Of a stretch of 64,000 bases of DNA, positions 16,262-26,058 are shown one piece after another. Every line of letters begins with the position of its first letter. The first letter of the stretch is position 1. Both the position numbers and the translations under genes were made by a program. The stretch is from Pseudomonas moorei (GTDB lineage: Bacteria > Pseudomonadota > Gammaproteobacteria > Pseudomonadales > Pseudomonadaceae). The stretch lies in assembly GCF_008801475.1 (NCBI RefSeq), contig NZ_VZPP01000011.1, positions 62,001-126,000 on the forward strand. Reading direction: 5' to 3'. A model generated the notes under the pieces. The model had not been told where the DNA came from. It was given only the letters and a program-made list of their open reading frames with translations, and ran no database searches.

Positions 16262-18091
16262 ATGGATGTGCGACTACCTTTGACGAGTGCTGGAATTTGC
16301 CTGGCCCTGTTGCTGGGCGCCTGCTCACCCGGCGAAGAAAAGCGTCAGGTCAGTCTTGAGGAAAGGACCGCGCAGTTCGAAAAATCCCTGGACGCCATCA
16401 CCGACCCGAAACTCAAGGATGCCGTGGCTGAGCTGGGCGGCTCGCTATTGCTGCTAGAGCGCGCGCAACTCAAGCTCAACCGCAAACCCGTTGAAACCGA
16501 ATACGGTGAGGACGCCCTCGCCGTACTCAAGCACTACCCAACGCCCCAGGCCCTGGTCGACACCTACGTCAACGGCCTCTTTGTGCTGCGCAAAGACTCC
16601 AGTTCCGACTACCTCACCGACCTGCAACCGGTCTTTCCCTTCAACTTCAACGCTCCGGCGGCGTTTCTGTTTCCCCATGGGCTGGAATGGCAGTCGGTCA
16701 CGCTGAGCAACAAACGTGTCGTAACCTTTCAGCCCGAATGGTCGGAAACCGATCCGGGCATTCAGTTGAGCCCGTCGAGCTCCAGCCTGAACAACCCCGA
16801 TGACCTCACGGTCACCTACCCGTTCATCGAAGGCCTGGACATCGACCACAAGAACCAGCCGCAACCGGTAAGCCTGCAAGGCAAGCTGGAAGTCATTGCG
16901 CCGCGCCGGCTCCACAGCTTCAACCTGACGAAAAAGGACGTGGGCCAGACTCGCACCGATGACAACCTCAGCGTCACCCTGCTCAAACTGGCCCAGAACT
17001 ACGCCGAAATAGAATTCAACAACAGCGCGCCGCTTGCGCCGGAAATCGGCGACACCCCGCTCAATCCTCTGATCGTCCAGGCCAGGGACACCACCGGACA
17101 GTTCCTCACGCGCTCGGGCTCGATCAACGAAACCCCCACGCAAATCGCCTTCTACCAACAACAGCTGGCAAAAATGCAGCAGCAGAAGACCTGGAGCGAA
17201 GCATTCGGTAAACAGCTCGACGAAGAACAGCGCGCCTTTGAGAAGAAGCAGACCCGTCATTACTCGAAGGTGTATTTCAATGGGCCGATCGAAACCCTCG
17301 AAGTCAGCCTGCTGGATTTTCCCGGCGCCACCGTGACTCGCAAGGATTTGAACCTGCCGGTCCGTCGCTTCGACCGCAACACCACGGAGAAAACCATCCA
17401 GCCATTGAGCCTGCCGGTGGTGGTGTATGACGACCAGGCCACGACCTGGCTCAAAGGCGCGACGCTGACCGAGGAACAGCTCAAGAAAGGTGTCAGCATC
17501 AGCCAATCGGTGGATGACCCCAGCGCTGCACGGGTCGAATTCAGTCACCTGAGAAGTTTCAACGATGAACTGCTTGGCTCGTCCTTCAATCCCGGCGACA
17601 GCCCCGTCAGTTTCTTCACCGAGGACAGTCGCGGCAAACGCGACGAGCCCATCGAACTGCCGGCCGAGGCTTACCAGGTCGATCCGCTACGCGGCACGAT
17701 CACCTACGACCTGAACCTGTTTCCGGAAACCCCGGCCTATGTGGTGGGCTCCATGCCGCTGTTCCTGGCGACGGTCGAAAAAAAGACCGTCGACGCCCAT
17801 CAGTTGCCCAAGGGGCTTGAGCTAAAGGGCAATGCGCTGGTGGTGGATCTGAAAGTGTTTCCCGATCAGGACTGGCGTTTTTTCGCCAAGGATGACACCG
17901 GCAACTACCTGAAGGAAATTCTGGCGGTCAATCACGATGCGAGCCCGGAAGGTCCTGGATTATTTGCCGTGCATTACTTCTACGGGCAACCCACGCAGCT
18001 GGAAACCTATCAGCGAACTGACCTCGCCACTGTGCAATATGGTTTCGAGGTCAAGCTCGACAAGGCCGACACGTCCCATCTGGTCCAATAG
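16262..18091 (+). CDS. Predicted lipoprotein of unknown function
   Basis: 609 residues from ATG 16262, chosen over GTG 16256 because the AGGA Shine-Dalgarno lies about 9 bases before the ATG. A signal peptide ends in a lipobox LLLGAC, so the mature protein is probably lipid-anchored in the envelope. The body is largely beta-strand with a coiled-coil-like segment near residues 300-335 (QQQLAKMQQQKTWSEAF). No catalytic motif recognised. Placement just before the Lon-like protease matches the PA4575 position in P. aeruginosa. Confidence 0.8.
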   Translation: MDVRLPLTSAGICLALLLGACSPGEEKRQVSLEERTAQFEKSLDAITDPKLKDAVAELGGSLLLLERAQLKLNRKPVETEYGEDALAVLKHYPTPQALVDTYVNGLFVLRKDSSSDYLTDLQPVFPFNFNAPAAFLFPHGLEWQSVTLSNKRVVTFQPEWSETDPGIQLSPSSSSLNNPDDLTVTYPFIEGLDIDHKNQPQPVSLQGKLEVIAPRRLHSFNLTKKDVGQTRTDDNLSVTLLKLAQNYAEIEFNNSAPLAPEIGDTPLNPLIVQARDTTGQFLTRSGSINETPTQIAFYQQQLAKMQQQKTWSEAFGKQLDEEQRAFEKKQTRHYSKVYFNGPIETLEVSLLDFPGATVTRKDLNLPVRRFDRNTTEKTIQPLSLPVVVYDDQATTWLKGATLTEEQLKKGVSISQSVDDPSAARVEFSHLRSFNDELLGSSFNPGDSPVSFFTEDSRGKRDEPIELPAEAYQVDPLRGTITYDLNLFPETPAYVVGSMPLFLATVEKKTVDAHQLPKGLELKGNALVVDLKVFPDQDWRFFAKDDTGNYLKEILAVNHDASPEGPGLFAVHYFYGQPTQLETYQRTDLATVQYGFEVKLDKADTSHLVQ

Positions 18092-18094
18092 CGA

Positions 18095-18436
18095 TTAGTG
18101 CTCGGGCCGGAACTCGAAGCCACCGACGCTACGGCAACGACCACCGTTGATTTCCCGCAACTGGGCTTGCAGATGCAGGCACCAGATCTGCGGGTCATCG
18201 GCCAGTTCATAGCCGTGCAGGGTCAGACTTTCAACGATGGTATCGAGTATCGACTCAGCGACAAATGGGCCATGAAACGGGCCTTGAGCCTTGATGGCTG
18301 ATGGTTGCTCGCCCGCCATTCCGGCGGCGAAGAGTAAGGTCCACATGCCCGTATCGCCTGCTAACGGCTTGATGGCGCATTCGATACGGGTCACAAGACC
18401 CAGGCATTGACGGGTGAGGCAGAGGTTGCGCGACAT
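18095..18436 (-). CDS. Conserved hypothetical protein
   Basis: 113 residues with a GAGGG ribosome-binding site 7-8 bases upstream of ATG 18436. It contains a cysteine-containing N-terminus (MSRNLCLTRQCLGLV) and a C-terminal DDPQIWCLHLQAQL segment. No membrane segment or known motif. Convergent with the lipoprotein gene, with only 3 bases between stops. Codon use is typical of the window, which supports a real gene. Confidence 0.6.
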   Translation of the reverse strand: MSRNLCLTRQCLGLVTRIECAIKPLAGDTGMWTLLFAAGMAGEQPSAIKAQGPFHGPFVAESILDTIVESLTLHGYELADDPQIWCLHLQAQLREINGGRCRSVGGFEFRPEH

Positions 18437-18755
18437 GGCGGCGACCCTCGTTAGATCCGGTATTCAGCCCCCACGGGAAGGCTGTCTCGATCCAGTGATT
18501 ACTGTCGATATCCTTGAGCAGATAATAGAAGAAAAGTCTGACTAGCACGTCAAGTGAGACCAGAAGGCGCCGAATGGTCATAGTGTGAATATTGACGCCA
18601 GAGTGATGGCACTTTGGGATACGCACAAACAAATGTGGGAACGAGCCTGCTCGCGATAACAGACTGACAGTCAACAAACATGCTGAATGTGAATCCGTCA
18701 TCGCGAGCAGGCTCGCTCCCGCAGTGGACCGGTTTAATCCATGGATTGTTTTGTA
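18437..18755. other. Intergenic region of 319 bases with a REPIN
   Basis: Between the hypothetical gene at 18436 and the Lon-like protease. The left half is AT-richer and should hold the promoter of the hypothetical gene; the right half is the REPIN listed separately. No further gene seen. Confidence 0.6.
18635..18723. repeat. REPIN downstream of the Lon-like protease
   Basis: TGTGGGAACGAGCCTGCTCGCGATA at left, ATCGCGAGCAGGCTCGCTCCCGCAG at right, spacer with ACAGTCAACAAACATGCTGAATGTGAA, which is related to the spacers at 13316 and 42263. Confidence 0.85.
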
Positions 18756-21194
18756 TCAGGCCGGTTTGGCTTCGACCAGCGCCTCCTGCGCCGCTTCTTT
18801 CTCGGCTTCCTTGAGATCATCTTCGCTGATCATTTCCGCAATGACCCGCAAGCGTTCAACCACCCGCGCGTTGACACTGCCTTCAGGGAACTCGCCGTTC
18901 TCATCCGGCTCGCCCGCCGGCTCGCCGACCAGCAGGCTCAGCGCCTCGTCCGCCTGGCGCACAGCGTAAACGTGAAACAGCCCCGCGCGCACCGCCGCCA
19001 GCACTTTCTCGTCGAGCATCAGCGTCGCGACGTTGGCATGGGGAATGATCGCGCCCTGCTCGCCAGTCAATCCGCGGGCCTCGCAGAGACGGAAGAAACC
19101 TTCGATCTTCTCGTTGACCCCGCCCACCGCCTGCACTTCACCGAACTGGTTGATGGAGCCGGTGATCGCAAAACACTGCTTGAGCGGCGTTTTCGACAGG
19201 GCCGAGATCAGCGTGCACGCCTCACCCAGCGAGGCACTGTCGCCGTCGACGTAACCGTAGGATTGTTCCAGCGCGATACTCGCGGAAATCGCCAACGGGA
19301 ATTCCTGGGCGTAGCGACTACCCAGGTACCCGGTGAGGATCATCACGCCTTTGGAGTGAATCGGCTGACCGAGGTTGACCTCACGCTCGATGTCGACGAT
19401 ACCGCTGCCGCCCGGATACACCGTGGCGGAAATCCGTGCCGGTACACCAAAGGCGGAATCGCCGACTTCCAGCACCGTCAAGCCATTGCACTTGCCGACG
19501 GCCGCGCCGTCGGTGTCGATCAGGATGATCCCGGCCAGCATGTCGTCGAGAATCCGCGCCGACACACGCCCGGTACGGGTGGCCTTGGCCTTGAGCGCAC
19601 GCTCGATATGGCCGGCATCGGTCATTTCGTCGCCCGCCAGGTGACGGATGAAATCCGCTTCGCTGACCAACTGGAACAGATCGCCGATGCGCGCCGACAA
19701 ACGCCCCTGGTGCTCAGCGAGGCGCGCGCTGTAAGTCGCCAGCCGCGCCACCGCATCGGCAGTCAACGGCGCCATGCCTTCTTCCGAAGTACGGGTTTTG
19801 AGCAACTGGGCGAATTGCTCCAGGCTCTCGTCGACCATCGGGATATCTTCATCGAAATCCACCAGGACACGGAACATCTCCTGGAAGTCCGGATCGAGGT
19901 CCTGCAGCGTGTAATAGAGCTGGCGGGCACCGATGATTACGACTTTGACCTGCAACGGAATGTTTTGCGGGGTCAGGGTCACGGTGGCCAGGCGCCCCAG
20001 TTCGCCAAGCGGCGATTCCATCTTCAGCTTGCGCGATTGCAGAGCGCGCTTCAGCGCGTCCCACACAAACGGCTCGCTGAGCATTTTTTCCGCTTCAAGG
20101 ATCAGGAAACCGCCGTTGGCCCGGTGCAACGCACCCGGCCGCAGCTGCCGGTAAGTCGTGTACAGCGCGCCCTGGTCAGTGCTGTATTCGATGCGACCAA
20201 ACAGGTTTTCGTAAGTCGGGTGCGGTTCAAACACCACTGGCGCACCGCCGCTGGTGGCATGACCGACCACCAGGCTCGGCGCGTATTGTTCTTCCAGCAG
20301 TTTGCGGGCGACGGCATCCGTCTTGCTGTCGTCCACCAGTTGCTCGACCACGGTTTTGAGCAGGTACACCTGCATGGCTTGCAGGTAACCGCACACGGCC
20401 GCGTTCTCTGCGTATTTCTCCGACAATGGAGAGAGCAACGGCTGCAGGGCCAGGGTGATGGTTTCTTCATTGAGGTGACGCAGCTGATTGCTCGACTCGC
20501 GCTTCCATTGCGGCAGACTGGCCAGTTCCTCGTTCAAACGCTCTTCCAGCGCTGAAATATCATCGTGGAAGCGATCACGCTCGGCTTCCGGCAACTGGGC
20601 GAATTCCGCCTCGTCCAGCGCCTTGCCCTCGGCCATCGGCGTGAAGGCGATGTTGCTGCTGTCGCGATAGAGCGCGACGTCCTTCTCCAGCGCCAGGCGC
20701 TCGATGACATCCAGCGCCTTGTCGTAGCGCTGGTTGAATGCGCGGTCGATGGCGCTTTTCTTTTGTTGATAGGACGGGTGCTCGAACACCGCTGGAAAGG
20801 TCGCCAGCAGGTTGTCGATCAAACCGTTGATGTCGCCGATGAAGGCACCGGCAGTGCCCGACGGCAATTCCAGTGCACGGGGCTCGCGTGGCTCATCGAA
20901 ATTATTGACATAGACCCAGTCCGCCGGGGTCTGCTGGCGTTTGGCTTCGGCCTTCAGATAGCGTTTGACGAACGAAAACCGGCCGGTGCCGGGTTCACCC
21001 ATGACGAACACGTTGTAACCGGGGCGTGGCATGGCCACACCGAACTGCAAGGCTTCGACCGCACGTTCCTGGCCAAGCACACCGCGGAAGGGCTCCAGAT
21101 CATTAGTGGTAGAGAAGCTGAACTGTTCAGCGGAAAACGGACGGGTCAGCGCTTCAGGCGCTAGACGCAAGCTGGCAGCAACAGGATCAGGCAT
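18756..21194 (-). CDS. Lon-family ATP-dependent protease (LonB/Lon-2 type)
   Basis: 812 residues. Near residues 67-75 lies the Walker A-like GEPGTGRFS, followed by a long helical insert and the AAA core (GGFLILEAEKML, VDFDEDIPM). The C-terminal peptidase domain has the catalytic dyad: Ser653 in DGDSASLG and Lys696 in GGVNEKIEGF, 43 residues apart as in Lon. The Walker A has Arg-Phe-Ser in place of the usual Lys-Ser/Thr, so ATP use may be altered. It lacks the N-terminal LonA domain. Known as a Lon-related putative protease in Pseudomonas; substrates unknown. Confidence 0.9.
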   Translation of the reverse strand: MPDPVAASLRLAPEALTRPFSAEQFSFSTTNDLEPFRGVLGQERAVEALQFGVAMPRPGYNVFVMGEPGTGRFSFVKRYLKAEAKRQQTPADWVYVNNFDEPREPRALELPSGTAGAFIGDINGLIDNLLATFPAVFEHPSYQQKKSAIDRAFNQRYDKALDVIERLALEKDVALYRDSSNIAFTPMAEGKALDEAEFAQLPEAERDRFHDDISALEERLNEELASLPQWKRESSNQLRHLNEETITLALQPLLSPLSEKYAENAAVCGYLQAMQVYLLKTVVEQLVDDSKTDAVARKLLEEQYAPSLVVGHATSGGAPVVFEPHPTYENLFGRIEYSTDQGALYTTYRQLRPGALHRANGGFLILEAEKMLSEPFVWDALKRALQSRKLKMESPLGELGRLATVTLTPQNIPLQVKVVIIGARQLYYTLQDLDPDFQEMFRVLVDFDEDIPMVDESLEQFAQLLKTRTSEEGMAPLTADAVARLATYSARLAEHQGRLSARIGDLFQLVSEADFIRHLAGDEMTDAGHIERALKAKATRTGRVSARILDDMLAGIILIDTDGAAVGKCNGLTVLEVGDSAFGVPARISATVYPGGSGIVDIEREVNLGQPIHSKGVMILTGYLGSRYAQEFPLAISASIALEQSYGYVDGDSASLGEACTLISALSKTPLKQCFAITGSINQFGEVQAVGGVNEKIEGFFRLCEARGLTGEQGAIIPHANVATLMLDEKVLAAVRAGLFHVYAVRQADEALSLLVGEPAGEPDENGEFPEGSVNARVVERLRVIAEMISEDDLKEAEKEAAQEALVEAKPA

Positions 21195-21473
21195 CGGGCT
21201 TCCTTACATCAGGCGGGGCAGATAGCGGCATTCTGGCGCTGCCCATGCCCGACTGGCAAGGAGCGCCTCAGGCCAAAGCATAGACAAGTCGAAACCGCGA
21301 CGCAGAGCCACGCGAAATCACCGAATCCGTCGATTGTTTTGCAAAAAATCACGGAACCCCGTGATCCTGCCTAAACTCCAAACTGCGCGGCTGGACTAAT
21401 AACCGGCCCAACTGGCGCCGGAACGGGCCACACCCCCTTTTCCATTGGTACGCATCTAAAAGAGAACAAAGCT

Positions 21474-21962
21474 ATGAAACGGATTCTTCTCGGTACTCTC
21501 TTCACCGTTGCATCCCTCAACGCCATGGCTCAGGCGCCAGGCGGTCCGGATTGCGGTTGGGGCAACATGCTGTTCGAAGGTCAGCGTGGCACTCCGGCTC
21601 ACTTCCTGGCATCCACCACCAACGGAACCTCCGGTAACGCAACCTTCGGCATGACTTCCGGTACCAACGGTTGCGCGACCAACGCGGCGCTGACCTATGG
21701 CGGCAAATCCTGGTTTGCCATGAATGGCATGATGAACGAGCTGTCCGAAGACATGGCTAAAGGTCAGGGCGAAGCGCTGACCACATACGCTGTGGTACTG
21801 GGCGTGGCGCCGGAAGACCGTGCGCATTTCGCCGCTGTCACTCACGAGCACTTCCAGCAGATCTTCAGCAAGGCCGACGTGACCGCTGAAGATGTGCATA
21901 CCAACACCCTGGCCGTTCTGAAAAACGACCCTCGTCTGGCCAAGTACGCGACTCAAGCTTAA
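21474..21962 (+). CDS. DUF3015 family exported protein
   Basis: 162 residues with a Sec signal peptide (MKRILLGTLFTVASLNAMAQA) and then the family start GPDCGWGNMLFEGQRG. The N-terminal region has conserved Cys, Gly and Trp, the C-terminus is helical (SEDMAKGQGEAL, FSKADVTAEDVH). Periplasmic, function unknown. It has its own strong terminator and is followed by the DUF4105 gene, the usual pairing in Pseudomonas. Confidence 0.9.
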   Translation: MKRILLGTLFTVASLNAMAQAPGGPDCGWGNMLFEGQRGTPAHFLASTTNGTSGNATFGMTSGTNGCATNAALTYGGKSWFAMNGMMNELSEDMAKGQGEALTTYAVVLGVAPEDRAHFAAVTHEHFQQIFSKADVTAEDVHTNTLAVLKNDPRLAKYATQA

Positions 21963-21974
21963 GCTCGAAGGGAC

Positions 21975-22009
21975 CCCGCTTCCTTAGGGAAGCGGGTTTT
22001 GTTTTTTGG
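21975..22009 (+). terminator. Terminator after the DUF3015 gene
   Basis: Nine-base stem CCCGCTTCC / GGAAGCGGG with a TTAG loop, followed by TTTTGTTTTTT. Confidence 0.93.
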
Positions 22010-22098
22010 ACCTGCCCCTCTTGGGTCTGCCAGCTCCTACGGTCAATTGGCATCCACCACTTTGGGTCTTTGTTTTTTTTCGAATTAAGTTGCCACTT

Positions 22099-23952
22099 AT
22101 GCTCAAACGCCTTGCCTGGCTGGCGCTCTGTGTGTGCGCCCCGCTGTCCGCCGCGCCTAATGTCGATCCACAACGTTTGCAGCAACTGGCCAACGATCCT
22201 TTCTGGATTTCCCTGGGTCATTACGAAACCGCCAAGCTCGGCGGCTGGCGCAGCTACGTCAGTGACAAAAAATTCTTCCTCGCCACCGATGGCAACGAAC
22301 ATCCGGATCACGAACTGGCGGCCACCGTACAAGCGCTGTATGCCCCGGCCAGTGCTGGCGAACAGCATGCCCAATGCGTTTACCCGGCCCGCACCCGCTG
22401 GCTGAAAGCACAGCTCAACCTGACGGACCTGCCGACCCTGGACTGCGCTGAATTCAAACAGTGGTTCAAGGACGTTTCGCCCCACAGCACGGTGATGATT
22501 TTTCCAGCTGCGTACCTGAACAGTCCTTCGTCGATGTTCGGCCACACCCTGCTGCGTATCGATCAGGCTGACGTTCAGACCGACAAGACTTCGCTGCTCA
22601 GCTACGCGATCAACTTCGGTGCTTACATCGAAGGCTCGGACAACAGCATCCTCTATGCGTGGAAAGGCTTGATGGGCGGGTATCCGGGCCTGTTTGCGCT
22701 GGTGCCGTACCAGGAAAAACTCTCGGAATACCGCAGCCTGGAAAACCGCGACCTGTGGGAATACCGCCTGAACCTGACCCAGGCAGAAACCGCGCGCATG
22801 GTCGAGCACGTCTGGGAACTGAAACAGATCAAGTTCGACTATTTTTTCTTCGACGAAAACTGTTCCTATCGGCTGCTGGAGCTGCTGCAAGTGGCTCGCC
22901 CGAGCCTGCGCCTGACCGAGCAATTCCCCCTGACGGCCATTCCGACCGACACCGTCAAGGCGGTGAAAGAGGCCGGGCTGGTGGAGTCCATTCAATATCG
23001 GCCATCCCGTGAACGGGAACTGCTGAGTCGCGCCGAGCCGCTGACAGCCGAAGAACAACAATGGGTGCTGAAGATCAGCGCCGACCAGGAACAGTTGCAG
23101 GATCCGGCGTTCAAGGCAAAGCCCCGCGACCGACAGGCGCTGGTCATCGATGCCGCCTACCGACTCGAGCGTTACCGGGCCAATGGCCAGGAGCGCGACC
23201 CCGTACGGGCACAGCGCAGCTTTGAGCTGCTGCGGGCGATCAACCAGAACCCGGCACCGGAACTGGACATCCCGCAACCCGGCCTGCCGGAAGACGGTCA
23301 CGAATCGCGCACCTGGCAAGCCGGCCTCGGCACCCGGGGCGACAAGGCGTTTGGTGAATACGGCTTGCGCATGGCCTATCACGACCTCAACGACAACGCC
23401 GAAAGCTTCCCTCTCGGCGCGCAGATCGAAATCCTCCAGCTCAAACTGCGCCAGTACGAAGGCAATGACTGGCAGTTGCAGCAACTGGATCTGGCGACCA
23501 TCCGCTCCCTGACCCCGCGCAACGAGTTGCTGCAGCCCCTGTCGTGGCAGGTCACCGGTGGACTGGAGCGGGTGCCGGGCAAACATGGCGACCAAACCCT
23601 GGTGAGCCACGTCAACGGCGGCGGCGGTGGTACCTGGCAACTGGGCGACGATACGCTGGGTTTTGCCCTGGGTACCGTGCGCCTGGAGCACAACAATGAC
23701 TTCGCCGGCTTTATTGCCCCCGCAGCAGGTTTCAACACCGGCGTGCTGTGGAAAAACCCGCTGGGTAACTTCAGCCTGGAGGCCAAGGGTGATTACTTCA
23801 CCAACGGCGAAGTGCGCCGTGGCCTGAGCCTGAACCAGCAATGGGAATTGTCGCGAAACCTGGGATTACGCCTGAGTGCCCAGCGCGAATTCAGCCAATT
23901 GGCCACGCCCGAGAACGAAGTGATGCTGGAGGTGAAGTGGTATCACTACTAA
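22099..23952 (+). CDS. DUF4105 (Lnb-like) periplasmic protein
   Basis: 617 residues from ATG 22099 with a signal peptide (MLKRLAWLALCVCAPLSA). The central DUF4105 domain shows His149 in SSMFGHTLLRID and Cys255 in FDENCSYRLLELL. These match the conserved His and Cys of the Lnb N-terminal domain, a family with a member shown to N-acylate lipoproteins in Bacteroides. The C-terminal part is beta-rich and ends in an aromatic KWYHY, suggesting an outer-membrane beta-barrel-like segment. A lipoprotein-modifying role here is inference. Confidence 0.85.
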   Translation: MLKRLAWLALCVCAPLSAAPNVDPQRLQQLANDPFWISLGHYETAKLGGWRSYVSDKKFFLATDGNEHPDHELAATVQALYAPASAGEQHAQCVYPARTRWLKAQLNLTDLPTLDCAEFKQWFKDVSPHSTVMIFPAAYLNSPSSMFGHTLLRIDQADVQTDKTSLLSYAINFGAYIEGSDNSILYAWKGLMGGYPGLFALVPYQEKLSEYRSLENRDLWEYRLNLTQAETARMVEHVWELKQIKFDYFFFDENCSYRLLELLQVARPSLRLTEQFPLTAIPTDTVKAVKEAGLVESIQYRPSRERELLSRAEPLTAEEQQWVLKISADQEQLQDPAFKAKPRDRQALVIDAAYRLERYRANGQERDPVRAQRSFELLRAINQNPAPELDIPQPGLPEDGHESRTWQAGLGTRGDKAFGEYGLRMAYHDLNDNAESFPLGAQIEILQLKLRQYEGNDWQLQQLDLATIRSLTPRNELLQPLSWQVTGGLERVPGKHGDQTLVSHVNGGGGGTWQLGDDTLGFALGTVRLEHNNDFAGFIAPAAGFNTGVLWKNPLGNFSLEAKGDYFTNGEVRRGLSLNQQWELSRNLGLRLSAQREFSQLATPENEVMLEVKWYHY

Positions 23953-24086
23953 GTCAAACATAACGTGTCACCCTGTCGGAATGAACGTGCCGCCCGGGGA
24001 TGCCATTCGCCACAGGTCGCTGACAGACATCCCTCGAAACTAAAAGCCTGCAACCATGGCCCAAATCCTATACCGGGAGAAAAACC

Positions 24087-24581
24087 ATGAGTCGCGCCTT
24101 CGTCAATGAAGATAATGCCGCTGCACAAGCCGATCAGCCGGTCGAACGACAGGTCAGCGCGCAGCCCAACTACGTCACCCCCTCCGGCCTGACCCAGTTG
24201 CAGGAAAAAGTCGCCGAACTGCAAACCCTGCTGGGAGAGCTGAACGCCCAGGGTGACCTGGCCGACAAGCAGCGCGAAGCTGATCTTCAGCGCGACTTGA
24301 GGTATTTCAGCCAGCGCCTGCAAAGCGCTCAAGTGGTGCCTCCCGCCAGCTCAAAGAAGACAGTGCAGATCGGCAGCCGGGTGACGTTTGCGGACGAGCA
24401 CAACTACGAGCAAACGGTGCAAATAGTGGGCGAGGATCAGGCCGATGCGACGGTCGGCCTGATCAACTGGGCGTCGCCGCTGGGCCGGGCGTTGCTCGGG
24501 GCGCAGCTCGGCGACGAGGTGCTGTGGCAACGCCCGGCCGGCGATCAACTGATTGAAATCATCCGCATCGAACCGGCTTAA
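24087..24581 (+). CDS. GreA/GreB family transcription factor-like protein
   Basis: 164 residues. The N-terminal third is a predicted coiled coil (TPSGLTQLQEKVAELQTLLGEL...QREADLQRDLRYFSQRL). The C-terminal domain has the GreA/GreB fold signature: VQIGSRVTFADE, VGEDQADATVGLINWASPLGRALLGAQLGDEV. It should bind the secondary channel of RNA polymerase. The acidic tip pair of true GreA/GreB is not obvious, so it may be a regulatory paralogue, and the real name is uncertain. Its stop overlaps the gdhA stop by 4 bases tail to tail. Confidence 0.8.
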   Translation: MSRAFVNEDNAAAQADQPVERQVSAQPNYVTPSGLTQLQEKVAELQTLLGELNAQGDLADKQREADLQRDLRYFSQRLQSAQVVPPASSKKTVQIGSRVTFADEHNYEQTVQIVGEDQADATVGLINWASPLGRALLGAQLGDEVLWQRPAGDQLIEIIRIEPA

Positions 24582-25915
24582 ACCACGCCTTGGGCGAGCA
24601 TGGCATCGGCGACTTTGACGAAGCCGGCGATGTTCGCGCCTTTGACATAGTTGACCTGGCCGTTCTCTTCCCCGTAATGCACGCAGGCATGGTGGATCGA
24701 TTGCATGATCGCGTGCAGCTTGCTGTCCACTTCACCACCGGTCCACAGCAGGCGCATGGCGTTCTGCGACATCTCCAGCCCGCTCACCGCAACACCACCG
24801 GCGTTCGACGCCTTGCCCGGCGCGAACAAAATGCCCGCTTCGATAAACAGATCCACCGCCTCCAGGGTGGTCGGCATGTTCGCCCCTTCCGCCACACAGG
24901 TGCAGCCATTGCGCAGCAGCGCACGGGCCGCCTCGGCATCCAGTTCATTTTGCGTGGCGCACGGCAAGGCGATGTCGCAACTCAGCCCCCAAGGGCGCTG
25001 GCCGGCGAGAAACTCCAGGCCAAAACGGCCGGCCAATTCGCTGATGCGCCCACGCTGGACGTTTTTCAGTTCCAGCACCGCTTGCCATTGCGCTTCGGTC
25101 AAACCGCTTTCGCAGTACAGCGTGCCTTCGGAATCGGACAGTGAAATCACCTTGCCACCCAAGTCCATGACCTTGCGCGCGGCGTACTGCGCCACGTTGC
25201 CCGACCCCGAAATCGCCACGCGCTTGCCTTCGACGGTTTCACCGCGACGCTTGAGCATTTCCTCGGCGAAGTACACACAACCGAAACCCGTGGCTTCCGG
25301 GCGAATCAGGCTGCCGCCGTAACTCGGGCCTTTGCCGGTCAGCACGCTGGTGAACTGGTTGCTCAGGCGTTTGTACTGGCCGAACAGGAAACCGATTTCT
25401 CGAGCGCCGACGCCGATGTCCCCGGCCGGCACATCGACGTCAGCACCGATGTGGCGATACAGCTCGCTCATGAAGGCCTGGCAGAAGCGCATGACCTCCG
25501 CATCGCTTTTACCTTTCGGGTCGAAGTCCGAGCCACCCTTGCCACCGCCCATGGGCAATGACGTCAGCGAGTTCTTGAAGGTCTGTTCGAAAGCCAGGAA
25601 CTTCAATACCCCAAGATTCACCGACGGATGGAAACGCAGGCCGCCTTTGTACGGGCCGATGGCGCTGTTCATCTGGATACGGAAACCGCGATTGACCTGG
25701 ACCTTGCCCTGATCATCGACCCAGGAAACCCGAAAGACGATCGCCCGTTCCGGTTCGCAAATCCGCTCCAGGATGCCCGAGGTCAAATAACGTGGATTGG
25801 CTTCAAGGAACGGCCACAAACTACGCAAAACCTCCTCCACGGCCTGGTGGAATTCAGGCTGATCCGGGTCGCGTTTTTTGAGGCGGGCAAGGAAGGATTC
25901 GACGGATTCGATCAT
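24578..25915 (-). CDS. gdhA: NADP-specific glutamate dehydrogenase
   Basis: Assimilates ammonium into 2-oxoglutarate. 445 residues from ATG 25915 (MIESVESFLARLKKRDPDQP), the normal length for the hexameric NADP type. Substrate-site motifs include GPYKGGLRFHP and LPMGGGKGGSDFDPKGKS with the catalytic lysines; the Rossmann region reads AISGSGNVAQYAA. The frame is open to 26071 but the upstream part has no family similarity. Confidence 0.97.
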   Translation of the reverse strand: MIESVESFLARLKKRDPDQPEFHQAVEEVLRSLWPFLEANPRYLTSGILERICEPERAIVFRVSWVDDQGKVQVNRGFRIQMNSAIGPYKGGLRFHPSVNLGVLKFLAFEQTFKNSLTSLPMGGGKGGSDFDPKGKSDAEVMRFCQAFMSELYRHIGADVDVPAGDIGVGAREIGFLFGQYKRLSNQFTSVLTGKGPSYGGSLIRPEATGFGCVYFAEEMLKRRGETVEGKRVAISGSGNVAQYAARKVMDLGGKVISLSDSEGTLYCESGLTEAQWQAVLELKNVQRGRISELAGRFGLEFLAGQRPWGLSCDIALPCATQNELDAEAARALLRNGCTCVAEGANMPTTLEAVDLFIEAGILFAPGKASNAGGVAVSGLEMSQNAMRLLWTGGEVDSKLHAIMQSIHHACVHYGEENGQVNYVKGANIAGFVKVADAMLAQGVV

Positions 25916-26058
25916 GGAAAAGTCTCGGCAAATTTTTTGTCGTTGGAAGAGATCGGGCCGGACTGTAACAAACGACTTGCGCACAAGAACAGCGCATAAT
26001 GTCGCATTTATGAATTTAAATGGTGCACGGATGTAATTTTTCCGTGCATCAAACCAAC

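Noticed and set aside
18741..20555. A 604-codon open frame antisense to the Lon-like protease
   Set aside because: Shadow of the protease gene, whose catalytic dyad is clearly on the minus strand.
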